DNA from: Flavobacterium sp.
GTDB taxonomy: Bacteria > Bacteroidota > Bacteroidia > Flavobacteriales > Flavobacteriaceae
Assembly: GCA_016718345.1 (NCBI GenBank)
Contig: JADKDN010000015.1
Span: 1 to 61,062 of the forward strand
Direction of reading: 5' to 3'
DNA: 61,062 bases
Part shown: positions 37,536-46,507 of the stretch, one piece after another
Layout: each line of letters begins with the position of its first letter
Numbering within the stretch: position 1 is the stretch's first letter
Notes under the pieces: model-generated
The model's input: the letters and a program-made list of their open reading frames with translations, nothing else
What the model was told of the DNA's origin: nothing
Database searches by the model: none
Translations under genes and position numbers: made by a program

Positions 37536-38839
37536 ATGCTAAAATTTATTTTAAGCTTGATATTCTTATTAACGATTTCATTTTCATGGAGTCAGGTAAG
37601 TCAGCAAGAAAAATTAGAACAACGTAAAGCCGAAATTCTCAGAGAGATTAGAGAAAAAGAAGAACAGTTACAAAATGTTCAATCCAAAGAGAAAACGGTA
37701 ACCAAACAGCTAGTTCTTCAAACAGAAAAGATAAAGCTCAAAGAAAAATTAATCAAAACAACTGAAAAACAAACGAAGTTGTTGAGTAATGATATGTATA
37801 TCAATCAAATTAACATTAACAGACTCAAAAGAGAGTTAGTATTACTCAAAGAAGATTATGCCAATATGATTGTAAAGTCCTATAAAAGCCGTTCAGAACA
37901 AAGTAGAGCAATGTTTTTACTTTCGTCAGAAAACTTTTTACAAGCCTACAAAAGAGCTCAATATATGAAACAATATGCGAGTTACAGAAAAGTACAAGGT
38001 GAGGAAATCAAAAATAAAACTAGAGAACTTGAGGGCTACAATGAAAAAATAAGCGTTCAAAAAACAGAAAAGCAGAAATTATTAGAAGAGAATCAAAAGG
38101 AAAAACAGAGCTAGAAAAAGAAAAACAAGTTCAACAAGAATTAGCTAAATCAATCAAAAAGGATAAAAAGCAAATTATAGCTGAAATCAAGAAAAAACAA
38201 CAAGAAACAAGAGCTATTGACAATCAGATTCAAAAATTGATAAAAGCGGCTATTGCTGCAGCAAATAAAAAAACAGCCGAGGCCAACAGAAAAACAGCCG
38301 AGGCCAACAGAAAAACAGCACCTAACAGTCCGAAAACAGTTTCTGTTGAGACTTCTAATGCGGCCTCTAAAGCAATTGAAACCTCTACAAAAATAGTTTT
38401 AACATCCGAAGGGCAGCTTATTGCAAATAATTTTAAAGCCAATAAAGGAAAGCTGCCTTGGCCCGTAGAAAAAGGATTTGTGTCGCTACCCTACGGAGAT
38501 CAACCGCACCCAGTATACAAAACATTAGTAGTGCATAACAGTGGTGTAGAAATCACCACCGATCAAGGAGCTAATGCCAGAGCTGTTTTTGGAGGTGAAG
38601 TAATTAGCGTAATGATATTATCTCCAGTGAATAAGGCGGTGATGATTCAGCATGGAGATTATTTTACGGTATATCAAAATTTAAGCAGTGTCAATGTAAG
38701 TAAAGGTGATAAAGTCTCAACTAAGCAAACTATTGGAAGGATAAGAACCAATGGTGATACTGGAAAAACGGTTTTGAAGTTTACGATATCACAAAATACA
38801 ACTTATAATAACCCAGCGACTTGGTTGTTTAATATGTAA
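37536..38839 (+). CDS. EnvC-like murein hydrolase activator with degenerate M23 domain (one frameshift)
   Basis: A signal peptide (MLKFILSLIFLLTISFSWS, then Q) is followed by a long coiled coil (EILREIREKEEQLQNVQSKE onward) and a C-terminal LytM/M23 domain (KGKLPWPVEKGFVSLPYGDQ; KAVMIQHGDYFTVYQNLSS). The frame breaks in the A-run at 38101-38105 and continues ELEKEKQVQQELAKSIKK. Zinc ligands look lost: NSGVEI replaces the HxGxD motif and VLKF replaces the HLHF motif. It therefore fits an activator of amidases, as in E. coli EnvC, rather than a hydrolase. ATG 37536 is preferred to TTG 37518 because it opens the signal peptide. Confidence 0.85.
38270..38310 (+). repeat. 21-base tandem repeat inside the EnvC-like coiled coil
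   Basis: AAAACAGCCGAGGCCAACAG occurs at 38270-38289 and again at 38291-38310, with a third partial copy after it. It encodes the heptad-length repeat KTAEANR. The copy number may vary between strains. Confidence 0.8.
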
Positions 38840-38858
38840 TTTAAAACGAGACAATACT

Positions 38859-38901
38859 AAAACGGCTTTCAAGTTTCATCTTTAAAGCCGTTTTATTTTT
38901 T
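38859..38901. terminator. Bidirectional terminator between the EnvC-like and thioesterase genes
   Basis: AAAACGGCTTT (38859-38869) pairs with AAAGCCGTTTT (38884-38894), an 11-bp stem. A T-rich tail follows on +, and the A-rich ascending side serves the convergent gene. Confidence 0.75.
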
Positions 38902-38932
38902 AAAAGAAGTATTTAAACAAAGTTCATAGTTT

Positions 38933-39442
38933 TTACGAAAACAACGCTTTCAATTCAGTTGCGTCATGAGGATTCATTTTTCCAGCAAGAACAAGGCTGA
39001 GTTGTTTTCGTCTTAAGGCGGCATTAAATCGTTCTTTTTCCAATTCAGTTTCAGGAACTACAGGCGCTACTTCTACAGGCCTTCCCGTATCGTCTACCGC
39101 TACAAACGTATATATAGCTTCATTGGCTTTGCTTCTAATCCCTGTTTCACGGTCTTCAATCCAAACATCAATATAAATTTCCATGGAACTTTTAAAGCTT
39201 CTAGAGACTTTAGCTTCAATAGTAACTACACTTCCCAAAGGAATAGCTCGGTTAAACGCAACATGATTTACAGAAGCCGTTACTGCTACTCTTCTAGAAT
39301 GTCTTCTAGCAGTAATGCTGGCTGCTCTGTCCATGCGGGCTAATAATTCACCTCCAAAAAGATTATTTAAAGGATTGGTTTCGCTAGGTAAAACTAAATC
39401 AGTCAATACCGTCAGCGATTCGGAAGGAGATTTTGGTTGCAT
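38933..39442 (-). CDS. Acyl-CoA thioesterase (hotdog fold, YciA/BACH type)
   Basis: 169 residues, intact. LPSETNPLNNLFGGELLARM carries the usual Asn/Gly/Gly region of the family, and NHVAFNRAIPLGSVVTIEAK follows. IYIDVWIEDRETGIRSKANE and YTFVAVDDTGRPVEV complete the acyl-CoA hydrolase signature. It hydrolyses acyl-CoA in the cytosol; chain length is unknown. Convergent with the EnvC-like gene, with a shared terminator between them. Confidence 0.85.
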   Translation of the reverse strand: MQPKSPSESLTVLTDLVLPSETNPLNNLFGGELLARMDRAASITARRHSRRVAVTASVNHVAFNRAIPLGSVVTIEAKVSRSFKSSMEIYIDVWIEDRETGIRSKANEAIYTFVAVDDTGRPVEVAPVVPETELEKERFNAALRRKQLSLVLAGKMNPHDATELKALFS

Positions 39443-39472
39443 TTTTTAAGTCAAAGATACTAATTTACAGCG

Positions 39473-39499
39473 CAAAAAAAATCCCGTTTAGAACGGGAT
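39473..39499 (-). terminator. Terminator of the SPOR-domain gene
   Basis: ATCCCGTT (39481-39488) pairs with AACGGGAT (39492-39499) around a three-base loop. The A-run at 39473-39480 gives a T-run on the minus strand, so it stops transcription of the gene ending at 39505. Confidence 0.75.
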
Positions 39500-39504
39500 G
39501 TTAT

Positions 39505-40458
39505 TTAAAGCTCTTTTATTAATAACCAAGCATCTGGATTAACCGACTTGTGAATGTCTCGCATGGCTTGTTGCGCTTCAGTATAAGTGGCATAACTTCC
39601 GTATAAAACAGGAAAAAGTCCGTGCTTGTTAGGAGCTAATCTACGTGCTTTGAATCCTACTTCTATTAATTCATCATATATTTTTTCTGCATTTTCTTCA
39701 TTTCTGAAAGCGCCCGCAACTACATGATATGATAATTTTTCTTCTTTTACTGTAAGAGTAACAGAAGGAATAGGATTTTCAATAAAGAAAGTAGCCTCTT
39801 GAATTTTATTTTGGACTTGTTTTTGAACTGCTTTTTCAACTAATAAAGTTTCTTCGGCAATGCGGTCTTGGTATAATTTATATCCAATGCTACCCGCGAC
39901 TGATAAAGCTAAAACAAAAACAGCAGCATATTTCAAATAAGGTCTGCTTCTGGTTTCTTCAGGAATAAAAGGAATAGGTTCTGATTTTTTGGACACAACC
40001 ACTTCTTCCATTTTTTGCTCAAGATTGGCAGCAACTTCTCTTTTAATTAAAGGAGAAACAAAAGAGTTTAACCCGAAAGATTCCGTAAGATAATTGATGT
40101 TTTCAGAAGGAGTAAACACTATGTTTTTTTCTGAATTTAACGAAAGTTCTCCAATATTTTTTAGTGAAAATTTTTCATTTACCTGAAGAATGCTTTTCCA
40201 AATCACAACTTCACTTTCAATAGAAGCAACAGCATTTTCGTAACTTGTTTTTTCTATGTTAGAAATATGGTTAGCCAATAAACCATCGTTATTCTTTAAA
40301 TGAGAATTAAAAGAAATTAATTTTTTTGGCGGATAAAATGAATTTGTTTTTTCGTGCATGTGAGCCGACTGAATTTCAGTCAAAAAGGCACCAAAACCTG
40401 GTACAGTTACACATTGGTGTCTGTATAAAAGCTGTGATATATATTGTTCAATCTTCAT
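39505..40458 (-). CDS. HU-CCDC81-like and SPOR domain protein
   Basis: 317 residues. The N-terminal HU/CCDC81-type segment has MKIEQYISQLLYRHQCVTVP, GFGAFLTEIQSA and ISFNSHLKNNDGLLANHI. A single membrane helix follows (YLKYAAVFVLALSVAGSIGY). The C-terminal SPOR domain (LSYHVVAGAFRNEENAEKI; GLFPVLYGSYATYTEAQQ) binds denuded peptidoglycan at division sites. ATG 40458 is chosen over 40476 because it opens the conserved KIEQYISQLL segment. A link to cell division is inferred from SPOR. Confidence 0.85.
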   Translation of the reverse strand: MKIEQYISQLLYRHQCVTVPGFGAFLTEIQSAHMHEKTNSFYPPKKLISFNSHLKNNDGLLANHISNIEKTSYENAVASIESEVVIWKSILQVNEKFSLKNIGELSLNSEKNIVFTPSENINYLTESFGLNSFVSPLIKREVAANLEQKMEEVVVSKKSEPIPFIPEETRSRPYLKYAAVFVLALSVAGSIGYKLYQDRIAEETLLVEKAVQKQVQNKIQEATFFIENPIPSVTLTVKEEKLSYHVVAGAFRNEENAEKIYDELIEVGFKARRLAPNKHGLFPVLYGSYATYTEAQQAMRDIHKSVNPDAWLLIKEL

Positions 40459-40560
40459 AGAAACAAAGTTATACAATGCGAGAATGTTTCAAAATTTTAT
40501 TCACAAATTTTATTAACAATTATCATAAAATTTTATATTTTTCAACCTCAAATAGTTATC

Positions 40561-41676
40561 ATGAACGACGAAGAATTATTCCATGTATTAGCCTTGTTAC
40601 AAGTTGAAGGAGTGGGGGATGTTATTTCAAAAAAATTACTCGCACATTGCGGTTCCGCCACATTTGTTTTTAAAGCCAAAACCTCACAATTAGCCTCCAT
40701 TGATGGAATTGGCTCTGTTTTGCTCAAAAACCTAAAAGACAAATCAGTGTTTGAAAAAGCCGAGAGTGAAATGAAATTCATTAATGCCAACACAATTAAC
40801 GTTTCTTATTTTTTGGACGATAATTATCCAGAGCGTTTAAAGCATTGTATTGATGGTCCAGTTCTGTTGTTTTCATCAGGAAATATTGATTTTCAAAACA
40901 GAAAAACAATTAGCATAGTTGGAACTCGACAAATTACTTCTTATGGAACGGAATTTTGCAAAAAACTCATCGCCGATTTAGCACCATTAAATCCAATAAT
41001 TATAAGCGGTTTTGCTTATGGCGTTGATATAGTTGCGCATCAGGCAGCCATGGAGCATAATTTACAGACAGTAGGCGTTCTTGCTCATGGATTGAATCAA
41101 ATTTATCCTAAAACACATAAAAAATATGTCTCTAAAATGGAAGAAAATGGTGGCTTTATGACAGATTTTGGAGTTCGTCCAATCCGAAAGGAAAATTTTG
41201 TAAAAAGAAACCGAATTGTAGCTGGAATTTCAGAGGCAACAATTGTTATAGAATCGGCAGACAAAGGCGGGTCTCTAATTACCGCAACTATGGCTAATGA
41301 TTACAATCGTGATGTTTTTGCCGTTCCCGGAAGAACAACAGACAAATACAGTCAAGGGTGTAACACATTGATTAAAACCCAAAAAGCAAACTTGCTTTCA
41401 AGCGCGGCTGATTTAATTTATATGTTAAACTGGGATATTGGGATTGCTTCGAAAACTCGAAATGATAAAAAATCGATACAAAAACAATTATTTGTTAGTT
41501 TAGATGATGAGGAACAAAAGATATATACTTATCTTCAAAAGAACGGAAAAGAATTATTAGATACTATTGCTTTACATTGTGATTTTCCTATATATAAAAT
41601 CTCTGGAATTCTTTTAAATATGGAATTAAAAGGTGTAATTCGACCTTTGCCAGGAAAATTATTCGAGGCGATTTAA
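40561..41676 (+). CDS. dprA: DNA-processing protein DprA
   Basis: Loads RecA on incoming single strands during transformation. 371 residues from ATG 40561; the frame is open further upstream, but MNDEELFHVLALLQVEGVGD is the family start. The Rossmann-like core has TISIVGTRQITSYG, ISGFAYGVDIVAHQAAM, VLAHGLNQIYPKTH, ESADKGGSLITATMA and PGRTTDKYSQGCNTLI. The C-terminal winged-helix domain is present (DTIALHCDFPIYKISGIL). Intact. Confidence 0.92.
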   Translation: MNDEELFHVLALLQVEGVGDVISKKLLAHCGSATFVFKAKTSQLASIDGIGSVLLKNLKDKSVFEKAESEMKFINANTINVSYFLDDNYPERLKHCIDGPVLLFSSGNIDFQNRKTISIVGTRQITSYGTEFCKKLIADLAPLNPIIISGFAYGVDIVAHQAAMEHNLQTVGVLAHGLNQIYPKTHKKYVSKMEENGGFMTDFGVRPIRKENFVKRNRIVAGISEATIVIESADKGGSLITATMANDYNRDVFAVPGRTTDKYSQGCNTLIKTQKANLLSSAADLIYMLNWDIGIASKTRNDKKSIQKQLFVSLDDEEQKIYTYLQKNGKELLDTIALHCDFPIYKISGILLNMELKGVIRPLPGKLFEAI

Positions 41677-41678
41677 TT

Positions 41679-42660
41679 TTAATAACTAAACCCTAATTTT
41701 TCTCGTACACGATTCAAAACGCCATTGGCAATATTTTTAGCTTTTTCAGAACCTTGAAACAAGGCTTGGTCAATTTCGTCTAAATTGTTCATGTAATGGT
41801 TGTACTTTTCTCTTTCGGTTTTGAATTTTTCCACGATTAGTTCAAACAAAGCTTGTTTAGCATGACCATAACCAAAGTCTTTATTTGTATTTTTATATTT
41901 TTCAGTCATTATCTCAATTTGACTGTCAGTTGTTAGTAATTTATAGATAGCAAAAAATTTTGCAGGTTTCAGGATTTTTAGGTTTTTCAAGCGGAGTGCT
42001 ATCGGTTTCAATAGACATGATTTGTTTGCGTAACGCTTTATCGTCCAAAAAGATGTTAATGATATTGTTTGCCGATTTGCTCATTTTTCCACCATTGGTT
42101 CCCGGAACATATTTGGTTTCTTCTTGCAGATAGGATTCAGGTAAAACAAAAGTTTCTCCCATTTGATGGTTGAATCGTGCAGCAACATCTCGGGTAATTT
42201 CTATATGTTGCAACTGATCTTTTCCAACAGGAACAAATTGAGCATCATATAATAAAATATCAGCTGCCATTAGCATTGGATAGGAAAACAACCCCGCATT
42301 GACATCTTCTAGTCGGTCTGATTTGTCTTTAAAGGAATGCGCTAAAGTTAATCTTTGATAGGGAAAGAAACAGCTCAAATACCAAGACAACTCTGCTGTT
42401 TGAGGCACATCAGATTGTCTGTAGAAAATGACTTTATCGATATTTAAACCACAAGCCAACCAAGCCGCAGCCGTACTATAGGTGTTGGTTCTTAACGAAG
42501 CGCCATCTTTTATTTGAGTTACAGAATGTAAATCGGCAATAAAAAGAAAAGATTCATTTTCGGGTTTATTAGATAATTCTATCGCAGGAATTATAGCACC
42601 TAATAAATTTCCTAAGTGAGGAGTTCCCGTACTTTGAATTCCTGTAAGTATTTTAGCCAT
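41679..42660 (-). CDS. trpS: Tryptophanyl-tRNA synthetase (one frameshift)
   Basis: Class I aminoacyl-tRNA synthetase. The HIGH-equivalent TPHLGN is at residues 13-18, and KMSKS at 192-196. ADLHSVTQI, SWYLSCFFPYQRL and VGKDQLQHIEITRD are family landmarks. The frame breaks at an A-run on + (41952-41957): one T too many in the coding strand changes KIFAIYKLLT to KIFCYL-stop. The remaining ~90 residues continue in the next frame to REKLGFSY. Restored length is about 326 residues, normal for TrpRS. Because the gene is essential, a sequence error is the best explanation. Confidence 0.92.
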
Positions 42661-42677
42661 GATTAACTTAATTTTGA

Positions 42678-42685
42678 CAAAGGTA
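42678..42685 (-). promoter_or_regulatory. Candidate -7 promoter element of trpS
   Basis: On the minus strand TACCTTTG followed by T matches TAnnTTTGY exactly, 17 bases before the trpS start. Confidence 0.5.
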
Positions 42686-42716
42686 AATGTTTTACTAAAA
42701 ATAAAAATTGAATTCT

Positions 42717-42724
42717 TACTTTTG
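42717..42724 (+). promoter_or_regulatory. Candidate -7 promoter element of the first plsC-like gene
   Basis: TACTTTTG ends only five bases before ATG 42730. If used, the transcript would be leaderless or nearly so. Confidence 0.35.
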
Positions 42725-42729
42725 GTAAC

Positions 42730-43481
42730 ATGAAAATTGTAAAAATCATTTTTTGGACACTTTGGCGTGTTTGGTTTTATATCATGATGGCTATTCCTAT
42801 CCTTGTAATGTTGCCTTTTTTAGTAGTTTCTAGACTCAAGGAGAAATGGTATCCTTATTTTTTCATCATGGCAAGAATTTGGGCTAAAGCTATTCTTTAT
42901 GGCTCTGGCTTTTATTATAGAGTAGAAGCAGAACAGCAAATAGAGCAGAATAAAAGTTACATGTTTGTTGCAAATCATACTTCCATGGCCGATATTATGT
43001 TGATGCTTGCTGTAGTAAAAAATCCATTTGTTTTTGTTGGTAAAAAAGAATTATCGAAAATTCCATTATTTGGATTTTTCTACAAGCGGACTTGTATCTT
43101 GGTAGACAGAGGAAGTCAAAAGAGCCGGATGGAAGTTTTTAATCGCGCTCAAAAAAGATTGAATCAAGGGCTTAGTATATGTATTTTTCCAGAAGGCTGT
43201 GTTCCCGCTGATGAATCAATAGTTTTAGACGAATTCAAAGATGGCGCTTTTCGATTAGCTATTGAACACCAAATTCCAATTGTGCCAATGACTTTTCCAG
43301 ACAACAAAAAACGATTTTCATATACTTTTTTCAGCGGGAGTCCGGGTTTAATGAGAGTTAAGATTCATTCTTTTGTTCTACCATTGACAGAAAAGATTTA
43401 GAAAGCAAAAAGATGTTAAAGAAGTAAAAGGATGAGGTTCGAACGATTATTTTGAATCAATTGGTAACGTATCAAAAATAA
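42730..43481 (+). CDS. plsC: 1-acyl-sn-glycerol-3-phosphate acyltransferase (C-terminus frameshifted)
   Basis: Acylates lysophosphatidic acid to phosphatidic acid at the inner membrane. An N-terminal hydrophobic segment (FWTLWRVWFYIMMAIPILVM) is followed by motif I NHTSMADI (HX4D), motif II region KRTCILVDRGS, motif III FPEGC and motif IV VPMTF. The open frame ends at 43401, but downstream bases still code in other frames (DRKDLESKK; then VRTIILNQLVTYQK with a stop at 43479-43481), so the last ~25 residues are frameshifted. A second paralogue lies at 44660. Confidence 0.85.
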
Positions 43482-43503
43482 AAAACGCCCATTTGGGCGT
43501 TTT
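43482..43503. terminator. Bidirectional terminator between plsC and recA
   Basis: AAAACGCCC (43482-43490) pairs perfectly with GGGCGTTTT (43495-43503) around ATTT. The A and T runs on both sides make it work for both convergent genes. It starts right after the reconstructed plsC stop, which supports that reconstruction. Confidence 0.85.
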
Positions 43504-43505
43504 CC

Positions 43506-44509
43506 TTATGCATTATTTTCTTTAATCTGAGCTTTAATTTTTTGTTCTAGTTCGTCTGCTAATTCGGGATTGTCTTTTATCAAGACTTTTACAGCATCGC
43601 GACCTTGACCTAATTTGGTTTCACCATAACTGAACCAAGAACCTGCTTTTTTGATGATTTCAAATTCAACGGCTAAATCTAAAATTTCACCAGTTTTAGA
43701 AACGCCTTCTCCATACATAATATCAAATTCAGCAGTTTTAAATGGCGGAGCTACTTTGTTTTTAACCACTTTTACTTTGGTTCTATTTCCTATAACATTT
43801 TCTCCATCTTTAATTTGAGAGGAGCGACGAATATCCAATCGCACAGAGGCGTAAAATTTCAATGCATTTCCACCAGTAGTTGTTTCAGGATTTCCAAACA
43901 TAACCCCGATTTTTCTCTCAATTGGTTGATGAAAAATACGGTACAATGTGTTTTGCTGATAGTTCCAGTTAATTTTCTTAGCGCTTGAGACATTAATCTT
44001 GCATGTAATCCCATTTTAGAATCGCCCATTTCTCCTTCAATTTCACTCTTTGGAGTCAGGGCTGCAACAGAGTCAATAACCACAATATCAATGGCTCCGG
44101 ATCGAATTAAATTTTCAGCAATTTCTAGAGCTTGTTCTCCATTATCAGGTTGTGAGATGATTAAATTTTCTATATCTACCCCTAATTTTTCAGCATAATT
44201 TCTATCAAAAGCATGCTCTGCGTCGATAAAAGCAGCGATTCCACCCGCTTTTTGAGCTTCTGCAATAGCATGCAAAGTCAAAGTAGTTTTACCAGAAGAT
44301 TCTGGACCATAAATTTCTATAATTCTACCTTTTGGATAGCCATTTACACCTAATGCCAAATCTAAACCTAATGAACCGGAGGAAATGATTTCAACTTCTT
44401 CTATGGCTTTATCTCCCATTTTCATTACAGTTCCTTTACCATAGGTTTTGTCTAATTTGTCAAGGGTTAATTGTAATGCTTTTAATTTGGCTTCTTTTTC
44501 TGAACTCAT
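43506..44509 (-). CDS. recA: Recombinase RecA (one frameshift)
   Basis: Homologous recombination and SOS protein. The Walker A motif GPESSGKTT is at residues 68-76. IDAEHAFDRNYAEKLGVDI, VVIDSVAALTPKSEIEGEMG and ALRKLTGTISKTHCTVFFIN are family landmarks. The frame breaks after INQLREK. The T-run at 43910-43914 needs one more T to read [20 protein letters not shown], and the C-terminal part then runs to AQIKENNA. Restored length is about 335 residues. ATG 44509 (MSSEKEAK) is preferred to the upstream ATG at 44521. Confidence 0.93.
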
Positions 44510-44633
44510 TTTTTCCTTCATTTGAATGACACTTATTTTTCGTAAAAATACTTATTTTTTTCTAAGTTCCAAGTGATGATTTGAGAAAGAATTTTCTATT
44601 TTTGAAATGAAACCAAACCAAAAATATATTTCT

Positions 44634-44641
44634 TACTTTTG
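44634..44641 (+). promoter_or_regulatory. Candidate -7 promoter element of the second plsC-like gene
   Basis: TACTTTTG followed by C matches TAnnTTTGY, 18 bases before ATG 44660. Another TATTTTTG occurs at 44597-44604. Confidence 0.4.
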
Positions 44642-44659
44642 CCCATATTTTTATAAATA

Positions 44660-45397
44660 ATGCAAAAAATAATCTCTTATCCACTATCATTCATTGCTAT
44701 GCTAATGTTTCTTTTGGCATTGGTAATCTTTCATCCGATACAATGGATTTGTTTTAATCTGTTTAGGATATCAGGCTCATAAAAAAGTGTAGATTATCTC
44801 AATTTAGTTTTGTTGAGAATTGGTCACTTGGTGGGTACTTCATACAAAGTTGAAAATAGAGAATTAATTCCTAAAGGCGTTCCGATAATTTTTGTAGCCA
44901 ATCATCAAAGTTTGTATGATATTATTGCGATGATTTGGTTTTTGAGAAAATTTCATCCAAAATTTCTTAGTAAAAAAGAATTAGGAAAAAATATACCAAG
45001 TGTCTCTTATAATTTACGACATGGAGGTTCTGTGCTTATTGATAGAAAAGACCCAAAACAAGCAGTTCCTACTATTAAAGTACTGTCAGAATATATAGAA
45101 TTACACAAACGATCAGCGGTAATTTTTCCGGAAGGGACTCGAAGTAAAACAGGCTTTCCAAAAGAATTTTCTCCAACGGGATTAAAAATTTTATGTAAGT
45201 ATGCACCATCAGCCTATGTGGTTCCGTTGTCGATAAATAATTCGTGGAAATTATTTAAATATGGATTTTTTCCTCTTGGTATAGGAAATCGTCTTACCTT
45301 TACCATTCATAAACCGCTCTCTGTAAAAGATTTGTCGTTTGATGAAATCATGAAACAGACAGAACAAGCAATAGTTCAAGGAATAATAACAAAATAA
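44660..45397 (+). CDS. 1-acyl-sn-glycerol-3-phosphate acyltransferase paralogue (frameshifted)
   Basis: The N-terminal membrane helix (SFIAMLMFLLALVIFHPIQW) starts at ATG 44660. Two small indels around 44770-44800 break the frame, with LGYQAHKK bridging to VDYLNLVLLRIGHLVGTSYK. The acyltransferase core follows: NHQSLYDI (HX4D), GGSVLIDRKDPKQAV, FPEGTRS and VVPLSINNSWKLF. It is the second PlsC-family gene within 2 kb, on the other side of recA, and it precedes the desaturase. It may act in phospholipid synthesis or in acylation of another lipid. Confidence 0.82.
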
Positions 45398-45458
45398 TAT
45401 AATCAGATTTTAGTTTTAGTAACATCCTAAATCTAAAATCCTAAATCTAAATTGAATA

Positions 45459-46448
45459 ATGTCTATCAAAAACATTCGACTAGAGGTAATGCAATTTTTA
45501 GAAAATAAGGTGGAAGAATTTGTCGACCAATATTTGATACCTGTAGAAAAAATTTGGCAACCTACTGATTTTTTACCCAATTCAGAAAGTAATACTTTTT
45601 TTGATGAAGTAAAAGAACTACGTGAAATAGCAAAAGATTTGCCATACGATTTTTGGGTAGCCATGGTTGGTGATACCATAACTGAAGAAGCCTTGCCTAC
45701 CTATGAATCTTGGCTTATGGATGTAGAAGGGGTTGATAATGTAGAACGAAATGGTTGGTCTAAGTGGGTTCGGCAATGGACTGGAGAAGAGAACCGTCAT
45801 GGCGATGTGCTTAACAAATATTTGTACTTATCAGGGCGAATTAATATGCGTGAAGTAGAAATGACTACCCAGCATTTAATCAATGACGGATTTGACATCG
45901 GAACAGGAAGAGATCCTTATAAAAACTTTGTTTACACCTCTTTTCAGGAGTTAGCAACCTATGTTTCGCACAATAGAGTTTCTCAATTGGCAAAAAATTA
46001 TGGAGACGCTAAATTGTCTAAAATGTGTAAAATGATTGCAGGTGACGAAATGAGACATCATTTAGCTTACAGCGAATTTGTGAATCAAATATTCAAAGTT
46101 GATCCTAGCGAAATGATGTTGGCTTTCAATTATATGATGAAACAAAAAATTGTAATGCCAGCTCATTTTTTGAGAGAGTCTGGACAAAAAATAAGTTCTG
46201 CTTTCGAGCAATTTTCAGATTCAGCGCAACGTATAGGGGTTTACACCGCTAATGATTATGTTGAAATTATGCAAAAACTTATCGATAAGTGGGAGATTGA
46301 CAAAATTGTTGGTTTAACCGATGAGGCCGAAAAAGCAAGAGATTATTTAATGGAACTACCAGCACGTATGGCCAAGGTTTCGGAGAGATTAGTAATACCA
46401 GAAGAATCGTATATTTTTAAATGGGTAGAACCAGCTGTTATTAGATAG
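45459..46448 (+). CDS. Acyl-ACP desaturase (stearoyl-ACP desaturase family)
   Basis: Soluble di-iron enzyme that introduces a cis double bond into acyl-ACP. 329 residues, intact. The two iron-binding motifs are EENRHGD (110-116) and DEMRHH (196-201). PLPYDFW-like KDLPYDFWVAMVGDTITEEA and NGWSKWVRQWTGEEN flank the first. The electron donor could be a ferredoxin or reductase such as the one at 18720, which is inference. It follows the second plsC-like gene, which suggests a membrane-lipid group, and ends at a strong terminator. Confidence 0.92.
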   Translation: MSIKNIRLEVMQFLENKVEEFVDQYLIPVEKIWQPTDFLPNSESNTFFDEVKELREIAKDLPYDFWVAMVGDTITEEALPTYESWLMDVEGVDNVERNGWSKWVRQWTGEENRHGDVLNKYLYLSGRINMREVEMTTQHLINDGFDIGTGRDPYKNFVYTSFQELATYVSHNRVSQLAKNYGDAKLSKMCKMIAGDEMRHHLAYSEFVNQIFKVDPSEMMLAFNYMMKQKIVMPAHFLRESGQKISSAFEQFSDSAQRIGVYTANDYVEIMQKLIDKWEIDKIVGLTDEAEKARDYLMELPARMAKVSERLVIPEESYIFKWVEPAVIR

Positions 46449-46470
46449 TTATCAATAGCTTAGAATTAGT

Positions 46471-46507
46471 TCCCTTTCAAACACCATTGAAAGGGATTTT
46501 TATTTTA
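46471..46507 (+). terminator. Rho-independent terminator of the desaturase gene
   Basis: TCCCTTTCAA (46471-46480) pairs perfectly with TTGAAAGGGA (46487-46496), 10 bp with a six-base loop, followed by TTTTTATTTTAT. Confidence 0.9.

Noticed and set aside
37536..38839. Active M23 endopeptidase
   Set aside because: The zinc-binding HxGxD and HLHF motifs are replaced (NSGVEI, VLKF), which fits an EnvC-type activator.
40444..40560. Longer N-terminal extension of DprA
   Set aside because: The open frame reaches 40444, but the added residues overlap the divergent SPOR gene start and do not fit the DprA N-terminus. ATG 40561 is the family start.
43506..44509. Programmed ribosomal frameshifting in recA, trpS or hemA
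   Set aside because: The shift sites are plain homopolymers without conserved slippery-heptamer context, and these families are not known to use frameshifting. Sequence error is simpler.
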